A stretch of 64,000 bases of DNA from Halomonas sp. 1513 (GCA_001971685.1 CP019326.1:3844001-3908000), one strand, 5' to 3'; shown: positions 42,146-53,596, numbered from the stretch's first letter. Translations and numbers: made by a program. The notes: generated by a model not told the origin, from the sequence alone.

Positions 42146-43584
42146 GACTCGCCCTCCCCGCGGCGGTGACGCTTGACCAGCGCATGCAGCGACGCCTTGG
42201 CCGGCTTGGGCGCGGTGCGATGGTCGGTCCACGGGCCGATACTCGAGGGCAGCCACTTCTGCAGCTTGCCGGCCAGCGCCGTCGAACGCCGCCAGGCGGC
42301 AGGATGCGTGGCCAGCCACTCGAAGCCCTTCCAGGCCGCCACCTCCTTGGCACTGCGCTTGACCCCGGCACCCGGCACGTTGCCGCGCCCTTCGCCGACC
42401 GACTCCTTGCGCAGCCGTACCAGCAGGTCGGGAATCGGAATCTTGACCGGGCACACCTCGCCGCAGGCGCCGCACAGGCTCGAGGCGGTGGGCAGGTCCT
42501 TGGTCTCCTCCAGGCCCAGCATGTGCGGCATCAGGATGCTGCCGATGGGCCCCGGATAGGTGGTGCCGTAGGTGTGGCCGCCAACCCGGGTATACACCGG
42601 GCAGTGATTCATGCACGCCCCGCAGCGAATGCAGCGCAGGGTGTCGAGCAGCTCGTCATCCTGATAGATGCTCGAACGGCCGTTGTCGACCAGCACCAGG
42701 TGCACCTCGCGGGGCCCGTCGTGCTCGTCGGCCTTGCGCGGCCCCGAGATCATGTTGAAATAGGTGGTCACGTGCTGGCCGGTGGCCGAGCGGGTCAGCA
42801 GCGCATAAAGCGGCGGCACGTCGCGCAGATGCTCGACCACCTTCTCGATGCCGGTCACGGCGATATGCACCGGCGGCACCGTGGTGGTCATGCGGCCGTT
42901 GCCCTCGTTCTCCACCAGGCACAGGGTGCCGGTCTCGGCCACTGCGAAGTTGACCCCGGAGACGCCCACATCGGCGGCCATGAAGCGCTCGCGCAGCTGC
43001 TGGCGCGCCGCCGCGGTCATGTAGTCGACGTCGCGGGTGCGCTCGGTGCCGGTCCTGGTGTGCATGATCTCGGAGATCTCATCGGTATTCAGATGGATCG
43101 CCGGCATGATGATGTGTGACGGCGTCTGCTCGTTGAGCTGCACCAGGTACTCGCCGAGATCCGACTCCAGCGCCTCGATGCCGGCCTCCTCGAGATGGGC
43201 GTTGAGGTGCATCTCCTCGGAGACCATCGACTTGCCCTTGATCACCGCGCGGGCGTCATTTGCCTCGCAGATCTCACGGATGATGCGGCACGCCTCGTCG
43301 CCGTCGGCGGCCCAGTGCACCCGAATACCGTTGGCCTGACAGTTGGCCTCGAGCTGCTCGAGCAGGTCGGGGAGCTTGGCCAGGGCGCGCAGGCGAATGT
43401 TGGCGCCCAGCTCGCGCAGGGTCTCGAGGTCCCAGTCGCTGAAGACGTCGCGCCGCTTGGCCATCAGGCCGTCCATCGCGCGGCGGAAGTTACCGCGGAT
43501 CTGCGGGTTGCCCAAGGCGTCGTGGGCCTGGCGATGAAATTCCCGGGGCGTATAGGTATGCACCGCGTCCTGAACTTCGCTCAT
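42142..43584 (-). CDS. lutB: L-lactate utilization iron-sulfur protein LutB/LldF
   Basis: Iron-sulfur subunit of LutABC. I start at ATG 43584 (MSEVQDAVHTYTPREF, 480 aa) because GGAG lies 7 nt upstream and the ATG overlaps the lutA stop by 4 nt. An N-terminal LUD domain (about residues 70-300, with AVAETGTLCLVENEGNGRM) is followed by two ferredoxin motifs, CIRCGACMNHCPVY near 319 and CGACGEVCPVKIPIP near 372. Confidence 0.93.
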   Translation of the reverse strand: MSEVQDAVHTYTPREFHRQAHDALGNPQIRGNFRRAMDGLMAKRRDVFSDWDLETLRELGANIRLRALAKLPDLLEQLEANCQANGIRVHWAADGDEACRIIREICEANDARAVIKGKSMVSEEMHLNAHLEEAGIEALESDLGEYLVQLNEQTPSHIIMPAIHLNTDEISEIMHTRTGTERTRDVDYMTAAARQQLRERFMAADVGVSGVNFAVAETGTLCLVENEGNGRMTTTVPPVHIAVTGIEKVVEHLRDVPPLYALLTRSATGQHVTTYFNMISGPRKADEHDGPREVHLVLVDNGRSSIYQDDELLDTLRCIRCGACMNHCPVYTRVGGHTYGTTYPGPIGSILMPHMLGLEETKDLPTASSLCGACGEVCPVKIPIPDLLVRLRKESVGEGRGNVPGAGVKRSAKEVAAWKGFEWLATHPAAWRRSTALAGKLQKWLPSSIGPWTDHRTAPKPAKASLHALVKRHRRGEGES

Positions 43585-44336
43585 GAGGTTCTCCGCCATA
43601 GATAGCTGGCAATATGCTCGCCCTTGACGTCCTTGCCCTGGTGCGCAAAGCGTCCGGCGATGTTCATCAGGCAGCCGCAGTCGGAGGTCACGAAGCGCTT
43701 GGCGCCGGTGGCCTCGATGGCCTGGGTCTTGTCTTCGACCATGGCCGCCGAAACCTCGGGATGGCGTACCGCAAAGGTGCCGCCGAAGCCGCAGCACTCG
43801 CTGGCCCGCACCTGCTCGACCAGCTCGACCTGGCCCAGCTTGGCGAGCAGCGCCGGGCCGGTGTCGGCCAAGCCCATCTCGCGCCGTGCGCTGCACGAGG
43901 TGTGCATGGCGATCGTCTCGGACTTACCGCGATCCTCGAGGGGCAGATGACAGACGTGGACCAGAAACTCGGTGAGTTCGAAGACCCGCTCGGCGACGTC
44001 ACGAGCCAGCGCCTCGTCGACGCTGCCGGCAAACAGCTGGGGGTAATGGGTGCGCATCATGCCGCCGCACGACCCCGAGGGCACGATGATCGGCCACGGC
44101 TCGGGAAACAGGCCGAGCTGCGCCCGTGCCACCTCACGCGCCTCATCGTGATAGCCGGAGGTGTAGGCCGGCTGACCGCAGCAGGTCTGGTCGTCGGGAA
44201 AGATCACCTCGATGCCTTCGCGCTCCAAAAGGCGAATGGCATCGAGCCCCGCCTCGGGGTAGAACATGTCGATCAGGCAGGTACCGAAAAGATAGGCCTT
44301 CTCCGGCCTAGGGGGGTAAAGCTTGACTGGCGCCAT
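43581..44336 (-). CDS. lutA: L-lactate utilization protein LutA/LldE
   Basis: First gene of the lactate operon, a 251-aa protein with two CCG (cysteine-rich) domains as in heterodisulfide-reductase subunit B: CCGQPAYTSGY near residue 52 and CCGFGGTFAVRHPEVS near 183, which bind iron-sulfur clusters. With LutB and LutC it passes electrons from L-lactate to the respiratory chain. The upstream 372-bp region to lldR contains two operators. Confidence 0.93.
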   Translation of the reverse strand: MAPVKLYPPRPEKAYLFGTCLIDMFYPEAGLDAIRLLEREGIEVIFPDDQTCCGQPAYTSGYHDEAREVARAQLGLFPEPWPIIVPSGSCGGMMRTHYPQLFAGSVDEALARDVAERVFELTEFLVHVCHLPLEDRGKSETIAMHTSCSARREMGLADTGPALLAKLGQVELVEQVRASECCGFGGTFAVRHPEVSAAMVEDKTQAIEATGAKRFVTSDCGCLMNIAGRFAHQGKDVKGEHIASYLWRRTS

Positions 44337-44411
44337 TGCTGCGTCTCCTCACCAAGATCCGCGCGTCACGGCTCACCTGCCACTGCGTGGCTCAAGCCGC
44401 TCGAGCTGCGG

Positions 44412-44432
44412 TAAATTGGTAAAACCAATTTA
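44412..44432. promoter_or_regulatory. LldR-type operator O1 (lutA side)
   Basis: A perfect 21-bp palindrome, TAAATTGGT and ACCAATTTA around AAA, 75 bp before lutA. It matches the TTGGTnnnACCAA pattern of PdhR/LldR-family GntR regulators, and such a regulator is encoded divergently here. Confidence 0.85.
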
Positions 44433-44610
44433 CGATTTTTTATCGATGCACCTTAGGCGGCGTGCTATTTAGGTGTCAAACCCGTTCGCCGCTTTTGCCC
44501 CCTCCAGCTTCTCATACTTTGGTAGTGACGCCTCATCGCAACAGGCAACTCATTGAAACACAGGGCAATGGCCATATTCGCCGGGATTGCATCTACGCGC
44601 AATATTGACC

Positions 44611-44631
44611 TAAATTTGGTAATACCAATTT
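44611..44631. promoter_or_regulatory. LldR-type operator O2 (lldR side)
   Basis: AAATTTGGT-AAT-ACCAATTT, with a perfect TTGGTnnnACCAA core, 78 bp before lldR and 200 bp from O1. The pair could form a repression loop and autoregulate lldR. The rest of 44,337-44,708 holds no gene. Confidence 0.78.
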
Positions 44632-44708
44632 CCAACCAGACAGTCGCGGACGTTTTTGCCACAATCGCGCCCTACGCCCACGGTTCGCCCGCACCACGAG
44701 AGACTCGC

Positions 44709-45485
44709 ATGGCCTATCAACCCGTTCGCCAGCCACGCATCGCCGATGTGATCACCGAGCGACTCGAGGCGATGATACTTGAAGGTAGCCTCAAGCCCGG
44801 CCACCGGCTACCGCCCGAGCGCGAACTGGCCGAGCGCTTCGGCGTGTCACGCCCATCGCTGCGCGAGGCCATTCAGAAGCTCGCCGCGCGAGGGCTGGTA
44901 TCGAGCCGCCAGGGCGGCGGCACCTACGTCAATGAAACGCTCAATAGTCGCTTCAGCGACCCGCTGCTGGAGACCCTCAGCCGCCATAGCGAGTTCAATC
45001 TCGACCTGCTCGAGTTTCGCGATGCCATGGAGGGAATTTCCGCCTACTACGCGGCACTGCGCTCCACCCCTGCCGACAAGGCGCTGCTGGTGCAGCGCTT
45101 TGAGGAGCTAGACGCCTGCTTCCTTGGCCGCAATCCGGCGCACGAGGCCAAGGCCGATGCGGCCTTTCATCTGGCCATCGCCGAGGCCGCCCATAACGTC
45201 ATGCTGCTGCACACCATCCGCAGCACCTTCCACCTGCTCGAGAAGAGCATCGTCGACAGCCTCGCCCACCTGTTCCAGCGCCCCGATGCCCGCCACGTAC
45301 TGATGGGGCAGCACCGCGCGCTGCTCGACGCCATACTCGACGGCCGCGCCGAAGACGCCCGCGCCCGTGCCCACGAGCACCTGGTGTTCGTCGAGGAGGG
45401 ACTGCTCGAGATGGAGCGCGCCGAAACCCGCGCCCAGCGCGCGCTGCGCCGCGCCCAGGCAATGCCCGAGCGTGCCAGTGGCTAG
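44709..45485 (+). CDS. lldR: GntR-family regulator, LldR/PdhR subfamily
   Basis: Divergent regulator of the lactate operon. Start ATG 44709 (MAYQPVRQPRIADVITERLE, 258 aa); an in-frame extension upstream overlaps operator O2 and is rejected. N-terminal GntR winged helix (PPERELAERFGVSRPSLREA, about 40-59, then RQGGGTYV) and a C-terminal FCD ligand domain with metal ligands (DAAFHLAIAEAAHN). In relatives lactate relieves repression. Its end overlaps dctB by 14 nt, linking it to the two-component genes. Confidence 0.88.
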   Translation: MAYQPVRQPRIADVITERLEAMILEGSLKPGHRLPPERELAERFGVSRPSLREAIQKLAARGLVSSRQGGGTYVNETLNSRFSDPLLETLSRHSEFNLDLLEFRDAMEGISAYYAALRSTPADKALLVQRFEELDACFLGRNPAHEAKADAAFHLAIAEAAHNVMLLHTIRSTFHLLEKSIVDSLAHLFQRPDARHVLMGQHRALLDAILDGRAEDARARAHEHLVFVEEGLLEMERAETRAQRALRRAQAMPERASG

Positions 45486-47374
45486 GCTCCCGGCGCCGCG
45501 CTGGCGCCGCTGGCTATGGCTGCTGGCGCCGCTCGGCCTGGTGCTGGTGGTCTGGCAGGCCGCCGCAGTGGCCCGCGACCAGGCGCTGCAGACCCTGCGT
45601 GACGAGGCCGAGAATGAGCTGCGGCTCTCCGCCACAGGCCTCGAGGGGCACCTATCGCGCCACGACTACCTGCCCGAGCTGCTGGCCTCGCGCAGCAGCG
45701 TGCGCGACTTCCTGGCCGAGCCCGCTGCCCACGACCCCATGCCCATCAACCTGATGCTGGACCGCTTCCGGGCCACCGCCGATGTGTCCGACATCTACCT
45801 GCTCGACCACTTCGCCAACACCCTGGTGGCCAGCAACTGGCATATGCCCAACACCTTCATCGGCCAGAACTACGCCTTCCGCAGCTACTACCAGGACGCC
45901 ATCGTCGGCGGCCTGGGCCGCTTCCACGGCCTCGGCGTACAGTCGCTGGAGCGCGGCTACTACTTCTCGGCACCGGTCTACCTGGGCGACGAGAACGGCC
46001 GCGCCGACGGCGTGATGGTGGTCAAGGTGCTGCTCGACGCCGTAGAGGAGAGCTGGGCCGAGCAGAACGCCGAGCTGCTGGTGTCCGACCAGGACGACAT
46101 CATCTTCATGGCCAGTCGTCCGGAGCTACGCATGCGCGCCATGCAGCCGCTCTCCGATGAGGAGCGCCGCGCCCTGCTGCGCACCCGCCGCTATGCCGAC
46201 GAGCCGCTCTCCGCCGCCGGCATCCAGGCCCTCGACCGGCGCCGCGATGGCAGCCAGCTGGTGGGCTTCGACGACGGTCCGCTGGCCGAGCAGGAGTATC
46301 TGCTGCTCAGCCGCAGCCTGCCCGAGTTCGGCTGGGAGATGCACATTCTCAAGCCGAAACAGCAGGTCCAGCGCGCCCAGTGGCAGGCCGGCCTGCTGGC
46401 CGGCGGCCTGTATGGCGTGGTGGTGTTCGCCGGCGGCTTTGGCTGGCAGCGCCTGCGCTTGCGTCGCGAGCGCGAGGAGTTCGCCGAACGCGAGCGCCAG
46501 ACCCTGGCCCGCGCTCGCGACGAACTCGAGCGCAACGTCGAGCGGCGTACCCGCGACCTGCTCGACTCCAACCAGCGGCTGTCCGCCGAGATCGAGGAGC
46601 GCCGCCGCGCCGAGGACAACCTGCGCCAGACCCGCGACGAGCTGATCCAGGCCACCAAGCTCGCGGTGCTGGGTCAGCTCGCTGCAGGAATCAACCACGA
46701 GCTCAACCAGCCGCTGGCGGCGATTCGCGCCTACGCCGAGAATGCGCGCACCTTCCTCGACCACCAGCGCCCCGATGCCGCCGGCGACAACCTCGAGCAG
46801 ATCGTCGAACTGACCGCGCGCATGGCCGAGATCAGCGCTCAGCTGCGCCAGTTCTCGCGCAAGAGCGGCGAAACGCTCACCGCCGTCTCGGTGCCGGCCT
46901 GCTTCGACTATGCGCTGCGTCTGTACCAGGCGCGGCTCAACGATGCCAGCGTGGAGGTCGAGCGCCGCTTCGCCGACCGGGAGGTGTGGGTTCGCGCCGA
47001 CCTGGTGCGCCTCGAACAGGTGCTGGTCAACCTGATCGGCAATGCCCTGCAGGCGATGAACGAGACGCCCAACCCACGTCTCACGCTGAGCGTCGAACGC
47101 GACGCGGAGGAGGTGCTGGTCGGGGTCGCCGATAACGGTCCCGGCATCGCCGAGGAGCACCTAGGCCGGCTGTTCGAACCGTTCTTCACCACCAAGTCGC
47201 CGGGCAGCGGCCTGGGGCTGGGCCTATCGATCTCGTCGCGCATCATCGATGACCTCGGCGGCAAGCTCAGCGCCACCAACCGCGCCGGGGGCGGCGCGCT
47301 GTTCACCATCCGCCTGCCCGCCGATGCCGCAAGCGAGTCGCGCAACACCCTCACCCAGCAGGAGTCCACGCCCC

Positions 47375-47382
<8 letters not shown>
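45472..47382 (+). CDS. dctB: C4-dicarboxylate-type sensor histidine kinase DctB
   Basis: Inner-membrane sensor kinase. I start at GTG 45472 (636 aa), inside the end of lldR; GTG 45478 is an alternative. TM1 about 12-31, a periplasmic double-Cache-like sensor (NTFIGQNYAFRSYYQDA; GYYFSAPVYLGDENGRADGV), TM2 about 307-325, a coiled coil, then HisKA with H409 (GINHELNQPLAAIRAYAENA), N box NLIGNALQAM, DNGPGI and GSGLGLGLS. It overlaps dctD by 8 nt. The ligand cannot be read from sequence; dicarboxylate is the family default. Confidence 0.88.
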
Positions 47383-48732
<1,350 letters not shown>

Positions 48733-48757
<25 letters not shown>

Positions 48758-49404
48758 ACCACCAGCGACGCGAGCGTCGACCACGGCGGCAGCCATGGCG
48801 CCAGGGCCGCCGCGCCCATCAGCATCAGCAGCGCGTGGCTCGGCTGGCGCAGGCTGCACGGCTTGAGCGCAGTGCCGAAGGAGCGTTTGATGCGCGCCCC
48901 GACCAGATCCACGCTGTACAGCTCATCGAGCAGCAGATGCATCACATAGCCCAGCCCCAGCGCCAGGCCATGGGCCCAGGCCATGCCGGCACTCTGTTCG
49001 AGTAGCCGGTAGCTCAGCGCCGTGGTCACCAGGCCGCAAAGCGCCCCGGCCAGCAGCGAGTGCCAACTGCCGCGGTGCACCGTGAAGCGCGCAAAGACCA
49101 GTCCCGCCAGATAGCGCACCGCCAGGTAGAGCCCACCGCAGGCCGCCAGCAGCTGGCCCGGCGCCAGGCGGTGCTGCAGCAGCAGCGCCCCGGCCACCAC
49201 GGCGAGTACCGCCAGCAGGTTGAAGATCAGGCGAATGGCCCGTGAGTTGTCGGCGTCGATATCCGGCAGGATGCCGCCCAATGTCACCAGCGCGACCAGT
49301 GGCAAGCCGTCGACGAAGCCCCACAGGCCCGCCTGCCAGCCGCCGTGGGCCAGCAGGGCGCCGCCGCCGGCGGCCACGCTGAGATGGGTGCGAAAGTCGG
49401 CCAT
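48733..49404 (-). CDS. DUF457 / YdjM-like membrane metal-dependent hydrolase
   Basis: A 223-aa integral membrane protein starting MADFRTHLSVAAGGGALLAH. Conserved family features are the early H, GGILPDIDADNS near residue 44, FTVHRGSWHSLLAGAL and LGYVMHLLLDELYSVDL; their H and D residues are the presumed metal ligands. About five membrane segments. Function is unknown; E. coli YdjM is LexA-regulated. It overlaps dctD tail to tail and follows the carbonic-anhydrase-like gene by 86 bp. No good ribosome-binding site is visible. Confidence 0.75.
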
Positions 49405-49490
49405 GAGGGGAGGACGCCAACACTGGATAAAATCCCAGATTATCGCCCGCCCGGGCCTGAAAAAACAATCAGTTGTCGCCGGCTGGCTGG

Positions 49491-50033
49491 CTACTCGGCC
49501 AGATACTGGTCCTTGAGCTTGACGTAGTTGCCGGCGGTGTAGGTGAAGAACGCCCGCTCGCTCTCCTTCAAGGCGCGTAGCGGCTTGGCCGGGTTGCCGG
49601 CATAGACGTGGCCGCTGGCCAGGCGCTTGCCCGGGGTCACCACGGCACCGGCGGCGATGATCACCTCGTCCTCGACCACCGCGCCGTCCATGACGATGGC
49701 GCCCATGCCGACCAGGATGCGGCTGCCCAGGGTGCAGCCGTGGAGGATCGCCTTGTGGCCGATGGTCACGTCGTCGCCGATGGTCAGCGGATGGCCGCCG
49801 GGGTTGAAGTCGCTGGCGTGAGTGATATGCAGCACGCAGCCGTCCTGGACGCTGCTGCGCGCGCCGATGCGGATACGGTGCATGTCGCCGCGCACCACCG
49901 CCATCGGCCACACCGAGCAGTCATCGCCCAGCGACACGTCGCCGAGCACCAGGCTCAGCGGGTCGAGATAGACGCGCTCGCCCAGGCGCGGGGTATGGCC
50001 CTGGAAAGGGCGCAGGGCAGAGGGGTCGCTCAT
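49491..50033 (-). CDS. Gamma-carbonic-anhydrase-like protein (YrdA/PaaY family)
   Basis: A 180-aa left-handed beta-helix trimer of hexapeptide repeats. The presumed zinc histidines lie in VLHITHASDF, TIGHKAIL and LHGC. Family members bind zinc and some hydrate CO2 or hydrolyse thioesters; many are uncharacterised. It starts 37 bp after the NSS transporter and is probably cotranscribed with it. Confidence 0.85.
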   Translation of the reverse strand: MSDPSALRPFQGHTPRLGERVYLDPLSLVLGDVSLGDDCSVWPMAVVRGDMHRIRIGARSSVQDGCVLHITHASDFNPGGHPLTIGDDVTIGHKAILHGCTLGSRILVGMGAIVMDGAVVEDEVIIAAGAVVTPGKRLASGHVYAGNPAKPLRALKESERAFFTYTAGNYVKLKDQYLAE

Positions 50034-50070
50034 CGCAGTCTCCCGTGGTCATGGGCCGCTGCCCGGAGGC

Positions 50071-51411
50071 TCAGATCAGGCCGCTCATCAGCACCAGCGC
50101 GGTCAGCGGAATCGACACCCAGCGTACCACGCCCTGCCACAGGCGGAAGCCGATGGGCCCGGCGTCGAGGGCCCGCAGCGCCGTCTCGCGAGGCACCACC
50201 CAGGCGGCGAAGACCGCGATCAGCAGACCACCGATGGGCAGGAAGATCTCGCTGGGCACGCTGGAGACCAGCTCGAAGAAGTTCATGCCGGCCATGATGT
50301 GTACGGCCTCGAGGTGCGAGAACGACAGCACCGAGAGGATCCCGACCAGCCAGATGCCCACCGCGATCAGCGCCGTGGCACGGCTGCGCCGCAGGCCCAG
50401 CCCCTGCAGGCCGGCGACCATCGGCTCGGCGAGGTTGATCGACGAAGTCCAGGTCGCCAGCAGCAGCAGCAGGAAGAACAACCCCAGCCACAGCGACCCC
50501 CACGGCAGCTCGGCAAAGGCGATCGGCAGGGTGACGAACATCAGCCCCGGGCCTTCGCCGGGGTCGATGCCCTGGGCGAACACCACCGAGAAGATCGCGA
50601 TACCGGCCAGCAGCGCCACCAGCACGTCGAGCACCGCCACCGCGCCGGCGGCGCGCGGCAGGCTCTGGTGGTCGGGCATGTAGGCGCCGTAGGCCATCAG
50701 CGCACAGGCGCCCACCGCCAGGGTGAAGAAGGCGTGGCCCATGGCGTTGAGTACCACGCCAACGCTGATCGCCGACGGGTCGGGAGTGAACAACCAATGC
50801 AGCGCCGGCGCAAAGCCATCGGTGGTGGCGGCATAGATCGCCAGCACCACCAGCAGCAGGTAGAGCAGCGGCATCATCAGGTTGTTGAGCCGCTCCAGGC
50901 CGGTGCTGACCCCGGCCGCCACCACCGTCATGGTCATCAGCAGAAACAGGGTATGATTGAAGGTCATGCGCAGCGTGTCGGCGAGAAAGCCCTCGAAGTA
51001 GCCGGCCACCTCGGCCGGCCCCTGGCCTGCGAAACTGCCGTTGATCGCCGCAATCAGGTACTCGATCGACCACCCCGAGACCACCGAGTAGAACGACAGG
51101 ATACAGAACACCGTCACGGCCCCGAACAGTCCCAGCCAGCGCCAATGCTCGCTGCTGCCGGCCTGGCGCGCCAGTGCCGCCAGCGACTGGCTGGGGCTGC
51201 GCCGCCCGGCGCGGCCGACCATGATCTCGGCCATCATCACCGGCAGGCCGAGCAGCAGCACGAAAACGATATAGAGTAGCAAGAAGGCACCCCCGCCGTT
51301 CTCGCCGGTCATGTAGGGGAAGCGCCAGATATTGCCCAGGCCCACTGCGGCCCCGGTGACCGCCAGAATGAAGGCGCGCCGTGAGCTCCAGCGTTCGCGT
51401 GTCTCGTGCAT
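50071..51411 (-). CDS. Sodium-dependent transporter, NSS/SNF family
   Basis: A LeuT-fold sodium symporter of 446 aa starting MHETRERWSSRRAFILAVTG. The family signature AAVGLGNIWRFPYMTGENGG in TM1 includes the unwound sodium/substrate site. About 11-12 membrane segments are visible, with TATWTSSINLAEPMVAG in TM8. Substrate is probably an amino acid but cannot be assigned. It is divergent from prlC across 133 bp. Confidence 0.88.
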   Translation of the reverse strand: MHETRERWSSRRAFILAVTGAAVGLGNIWRFPYMTGENGGGAFLLLYIVFVLLLGLPVMMAEIMVGRAGRRSPSQSLAALARQAGSSEHWRWLGLFGAVTVFCILSFYSVVSGWSIEYLIAAINGSFAGQGPAEVAGYFEGFLADTLRMTFNHTLFLLMTMTVVAAGVSTGLERLNNLMMPLLYLLLVVLAIYAATTDGFAPALHWLFTPDPSAISVGVVLNAMGHAFFTLAVGACALMAYGAYMPDHQSLPRAAGAVAVLDVLVALLAGIAIFSVVFAQGIDPGEGPGLMFVTLPIAFAELPWGSLWLGLFFLLLLLATWTSSINLAEPMVAGLQGLGLRRSRATALIAVGIWLVGILSVLSFSHLEAVHIMAGMNFFELVSSVPSEIFLPIGGLLIAVFAAWVVPRETALRALDAGPIGFRLWQGVVRWVSIPLTALVLMSGLI

Positions 51412-51544
51412 CGGGTGATTCCTCGTGGCCTTGCCGGCGGCGGAGGCGCAAGCCTATCAGGACGCCCGGCGTCGGCCAATGCATTGAAACCCGACGCCGC
51501 CGCCCGCATCTAAGCAGCAGACGTTTATCACCGACGAGGTTCGC

Positions 51545-53596
51545 ATGTCCCGCAATCCACTGCTCGAACGCCACACCCTGCCGCCGTTTACCGAGATTCA
51601 GCCCGAGCACGTGGTGCCGGCCATCGAGCGCCTGCTGGACGACAACCGCGCCGCCATCGAGCGCCTCGTCGAGCGCACCCAACACGAGGCGCCCACCTGG
51701 GAAAGCCTAGCCGCGCCGCTGGAAGCGCTGAACGACCAACTGGCCCAGGCCTGGTCACCGGTCTCGCACCTCAATGGCACCATGAACTCGGAGCCGCTGC
51801 GCGAGGCGTACCAGGCGTGCCTGGCCAAACTCTCCGAATACAGCACATGGCTCGGCCAGCACGAGGGGCTGTGCCAGGCCTACCAGGCGCTCAGGGATTC
51901 GCCGGCCTACGCGCGGCTCGACGAGGGCCAGCAGCGCTCGGTGGACAATACCCTGCGCGACTTCCGCCTCGCCGGCGTCGACCTGCCGGCCGACAAGAAG
52001 GCCCGCTACGGCGAGATCCAGGCGCGCCTCTCTGCGCTGGCCAACGGCTTCTCCAACAACGTGCTCGATGCCACTCAGGCCTGGCACAAGGATATTGCCG
52101 ACGCCGCCAGTCTCGACGGCCTGCCCGACAGCGCGCTGGAGACACTGCGCGCCAACGCCGAGGCCAAGGGCCTCGAGGGCTTTCGCATCACCCTCGATTT
52201 TCCGAGTTTCTTCCCGGTTGTCAGCTATGCCCACGACCGTGAGCTGCGCCGCGAGGTCTACACCGCCTTCGTCACCCGCGCCTCCGACCAGGGGCCCGAC
52301 GCCGGCAGGTTCGACAATGCCCCGTTCATCGAGGAACTGCTGGCACTGCGCCGCGAACTTGCCGAGCTGCTGGGATTCGCCAGCTATGCCGACTACTCGC
52401 TGGCCACCAAGATGGCCGACTCGCCCCAGGAGGTACTCGACTTCCTCGGCGACCTGGCACAGCGCGCCTATCCCCAAGCCCAGCAGGAGTTCGCCGAGCT
52501 GGCGGCTTTCGCCCGCGAGGAACTGGGCCTCGACGACCTGCAGCCGTGGGACGTCGGCTACGCCAGTGAGAAGATGCGCGAGGCGCGCTACGCCATTTCC
52601 CAGGAGCAGCTGCGCCCCTACTTCCCTGCGCCGCGGGTGATCGAGGGCCTGTTCAAGGTGGTCGAGACCCTCTACGGCGTGAGCTTCGAGGAAGATGCCG
52701 AGGCGCCGCGCTACCATCCAGACGTGCGCTACTACCGCATCCTCGAACAGGGCGAGCCGATTGCCGGCTTCTACTTCGACCTCTACGCCCGCGAAGGCAA
52801 GCGCGGCGGCGCCTGGATGGACGAGTGCCGCGTGCGCCGCGCCCGCGAGGACGGCCGTATTCAGCTGCCGGTGGCCTATCTGACCTGCAACTTCACCCGT
52901 CCGGTGGGCGACAAGCCGGCGCTGCTGACCCACGACGAGGTCACCACGCTGTTCCATGAGTTCGGTCACGGCCTGCACCACATGCTCACCAAGCAGCAGG
53001 TCGCCGACGTCTCGGGCATCAACGGCGTGGCCTGGGACGCCGTGGAGCTGCCCAGCCAGTTCATGGAGAACTTCTGCTGGGAGCGTGAGGGGCTCGACCT
53101 GATCGCCGGCCACGTCGATACCGGCGCCAAGCTGCCCAATGAACTGCTCGAACGGCTGCAGGCCGCGCGCAACTTCCAGTCGGCAATGGGCATGGCCCGC
53201 CAGCTGGAGTTCTCGCTGTTCGATTTCCGCCTGCACCTGGAGCTCGCCGCCCCCAGCGCCGCCGAGGTCCAGTCGCTGCTCGACGAGATCCGCGACGGCC
53301 TGTCGGTGCTGCCCAAGGTCGATTTCAACCGTTTCCAGAACGGCTTCAGCCATATTTTCGCCGGCGGCTATGCGGCGGGCTACTACAGCTACAAGTGGGC
53401 CGAGGTGCTGTCCGCCGATGCCTACAGCGCCTTCGAGGAAGCCGGTATCTTCGACGCCGAGACCGGCGCGCGTTTCCGCCGCGAAATCCTCGAGCCGGGC
53501 GGCGCCCGCGATGCCGCCGAACTGTTCCGCGCCTTCCGCGGCCGCGAGCCTAGCGTCGAGCCGCTGCTGCGCCACACCGGCATCCGTGCCGCCTGA
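51545..53596 (+). CDS. prlC: Oligopeptidase A
   Basis: Cytoplasmic M3-family zinc metallopeptidase that degrades short peptides, including cleaved signal peptides. The 683 aa match the family; the zinc motif HEFGHGLHH lies near residue 475 (TTLFHEFGHGLHHMLTKQQV), with the downstream glutamate in AVELPSQFMENFCWE. The C-terminal GGYAAGYYSYKWAEVLSADA block is diagnostic. It is followed 12 bp later by a yheV-type gene, a pairing also found in Pseudomonas. Confidence 0.95.
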   Translation: MSRNPLLERHTLPPFTEIQPEHVVPAIERLLDDNRAAIERLVERTQHEAPTWESLAAPLEALNDQLAQAWSPVSHLNGTMNSEPLREAYQACLAKLSEYSTWLGQHEGLCQAYQALRDSPAYARLDEGQQRSVDNTLRDFRLAGVDLPADKKARYGEIQARLSALANGFSNNVLDATQAWHKDIADAASLDGLPDSALETLRANAEAKGLEGFRITLDFPSFFPVVSYAHDRELRREVYTAFVTRASDQGPDAGRFDNAPFIEELLALRRELAELLGFASYADYSLATKMADSPQEVLDFLGDLAQRAYPQAQQEFAELAAFAREELGLDDLQPWDVGYASEKMREARYAISQEQLRPYFPAPRVIEGLFKVVETLYGVSFEEDAEAPRYHPDVRYYRILEQGEPIAGFYFDLYAREGKRGGAWMDECRVRRAREDGRIQLPVAYLTCNFTRPVGDKPALLTHDEVTTLFHEFGHGLHHMLTKQQVADVSGINGVAWDAVELPSQFMENFCWEREGLDLIAGHVDTGAKLPNELLERLQAARNFQSAMGMARQLEFSLFDFRLHLELAAPSAAEVQSLLDEIRDGLSVLPKVDFNRFQNGFSHIFAGGYAAGYYSYKWAEVLSADAYSAFEEAGIFDAETGARFRREILEPGGARDAAELFRAFRGREPSVEPLLRHTGIRAA

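Noticed and set aside
44553-44708. 52-codon N-terminal extension of lldR
   Set aside because: It overlaps operator O2, has no family similarity and no good ribosome-binding site; MAYQPVRQ at 44,709 fits GntR starts.
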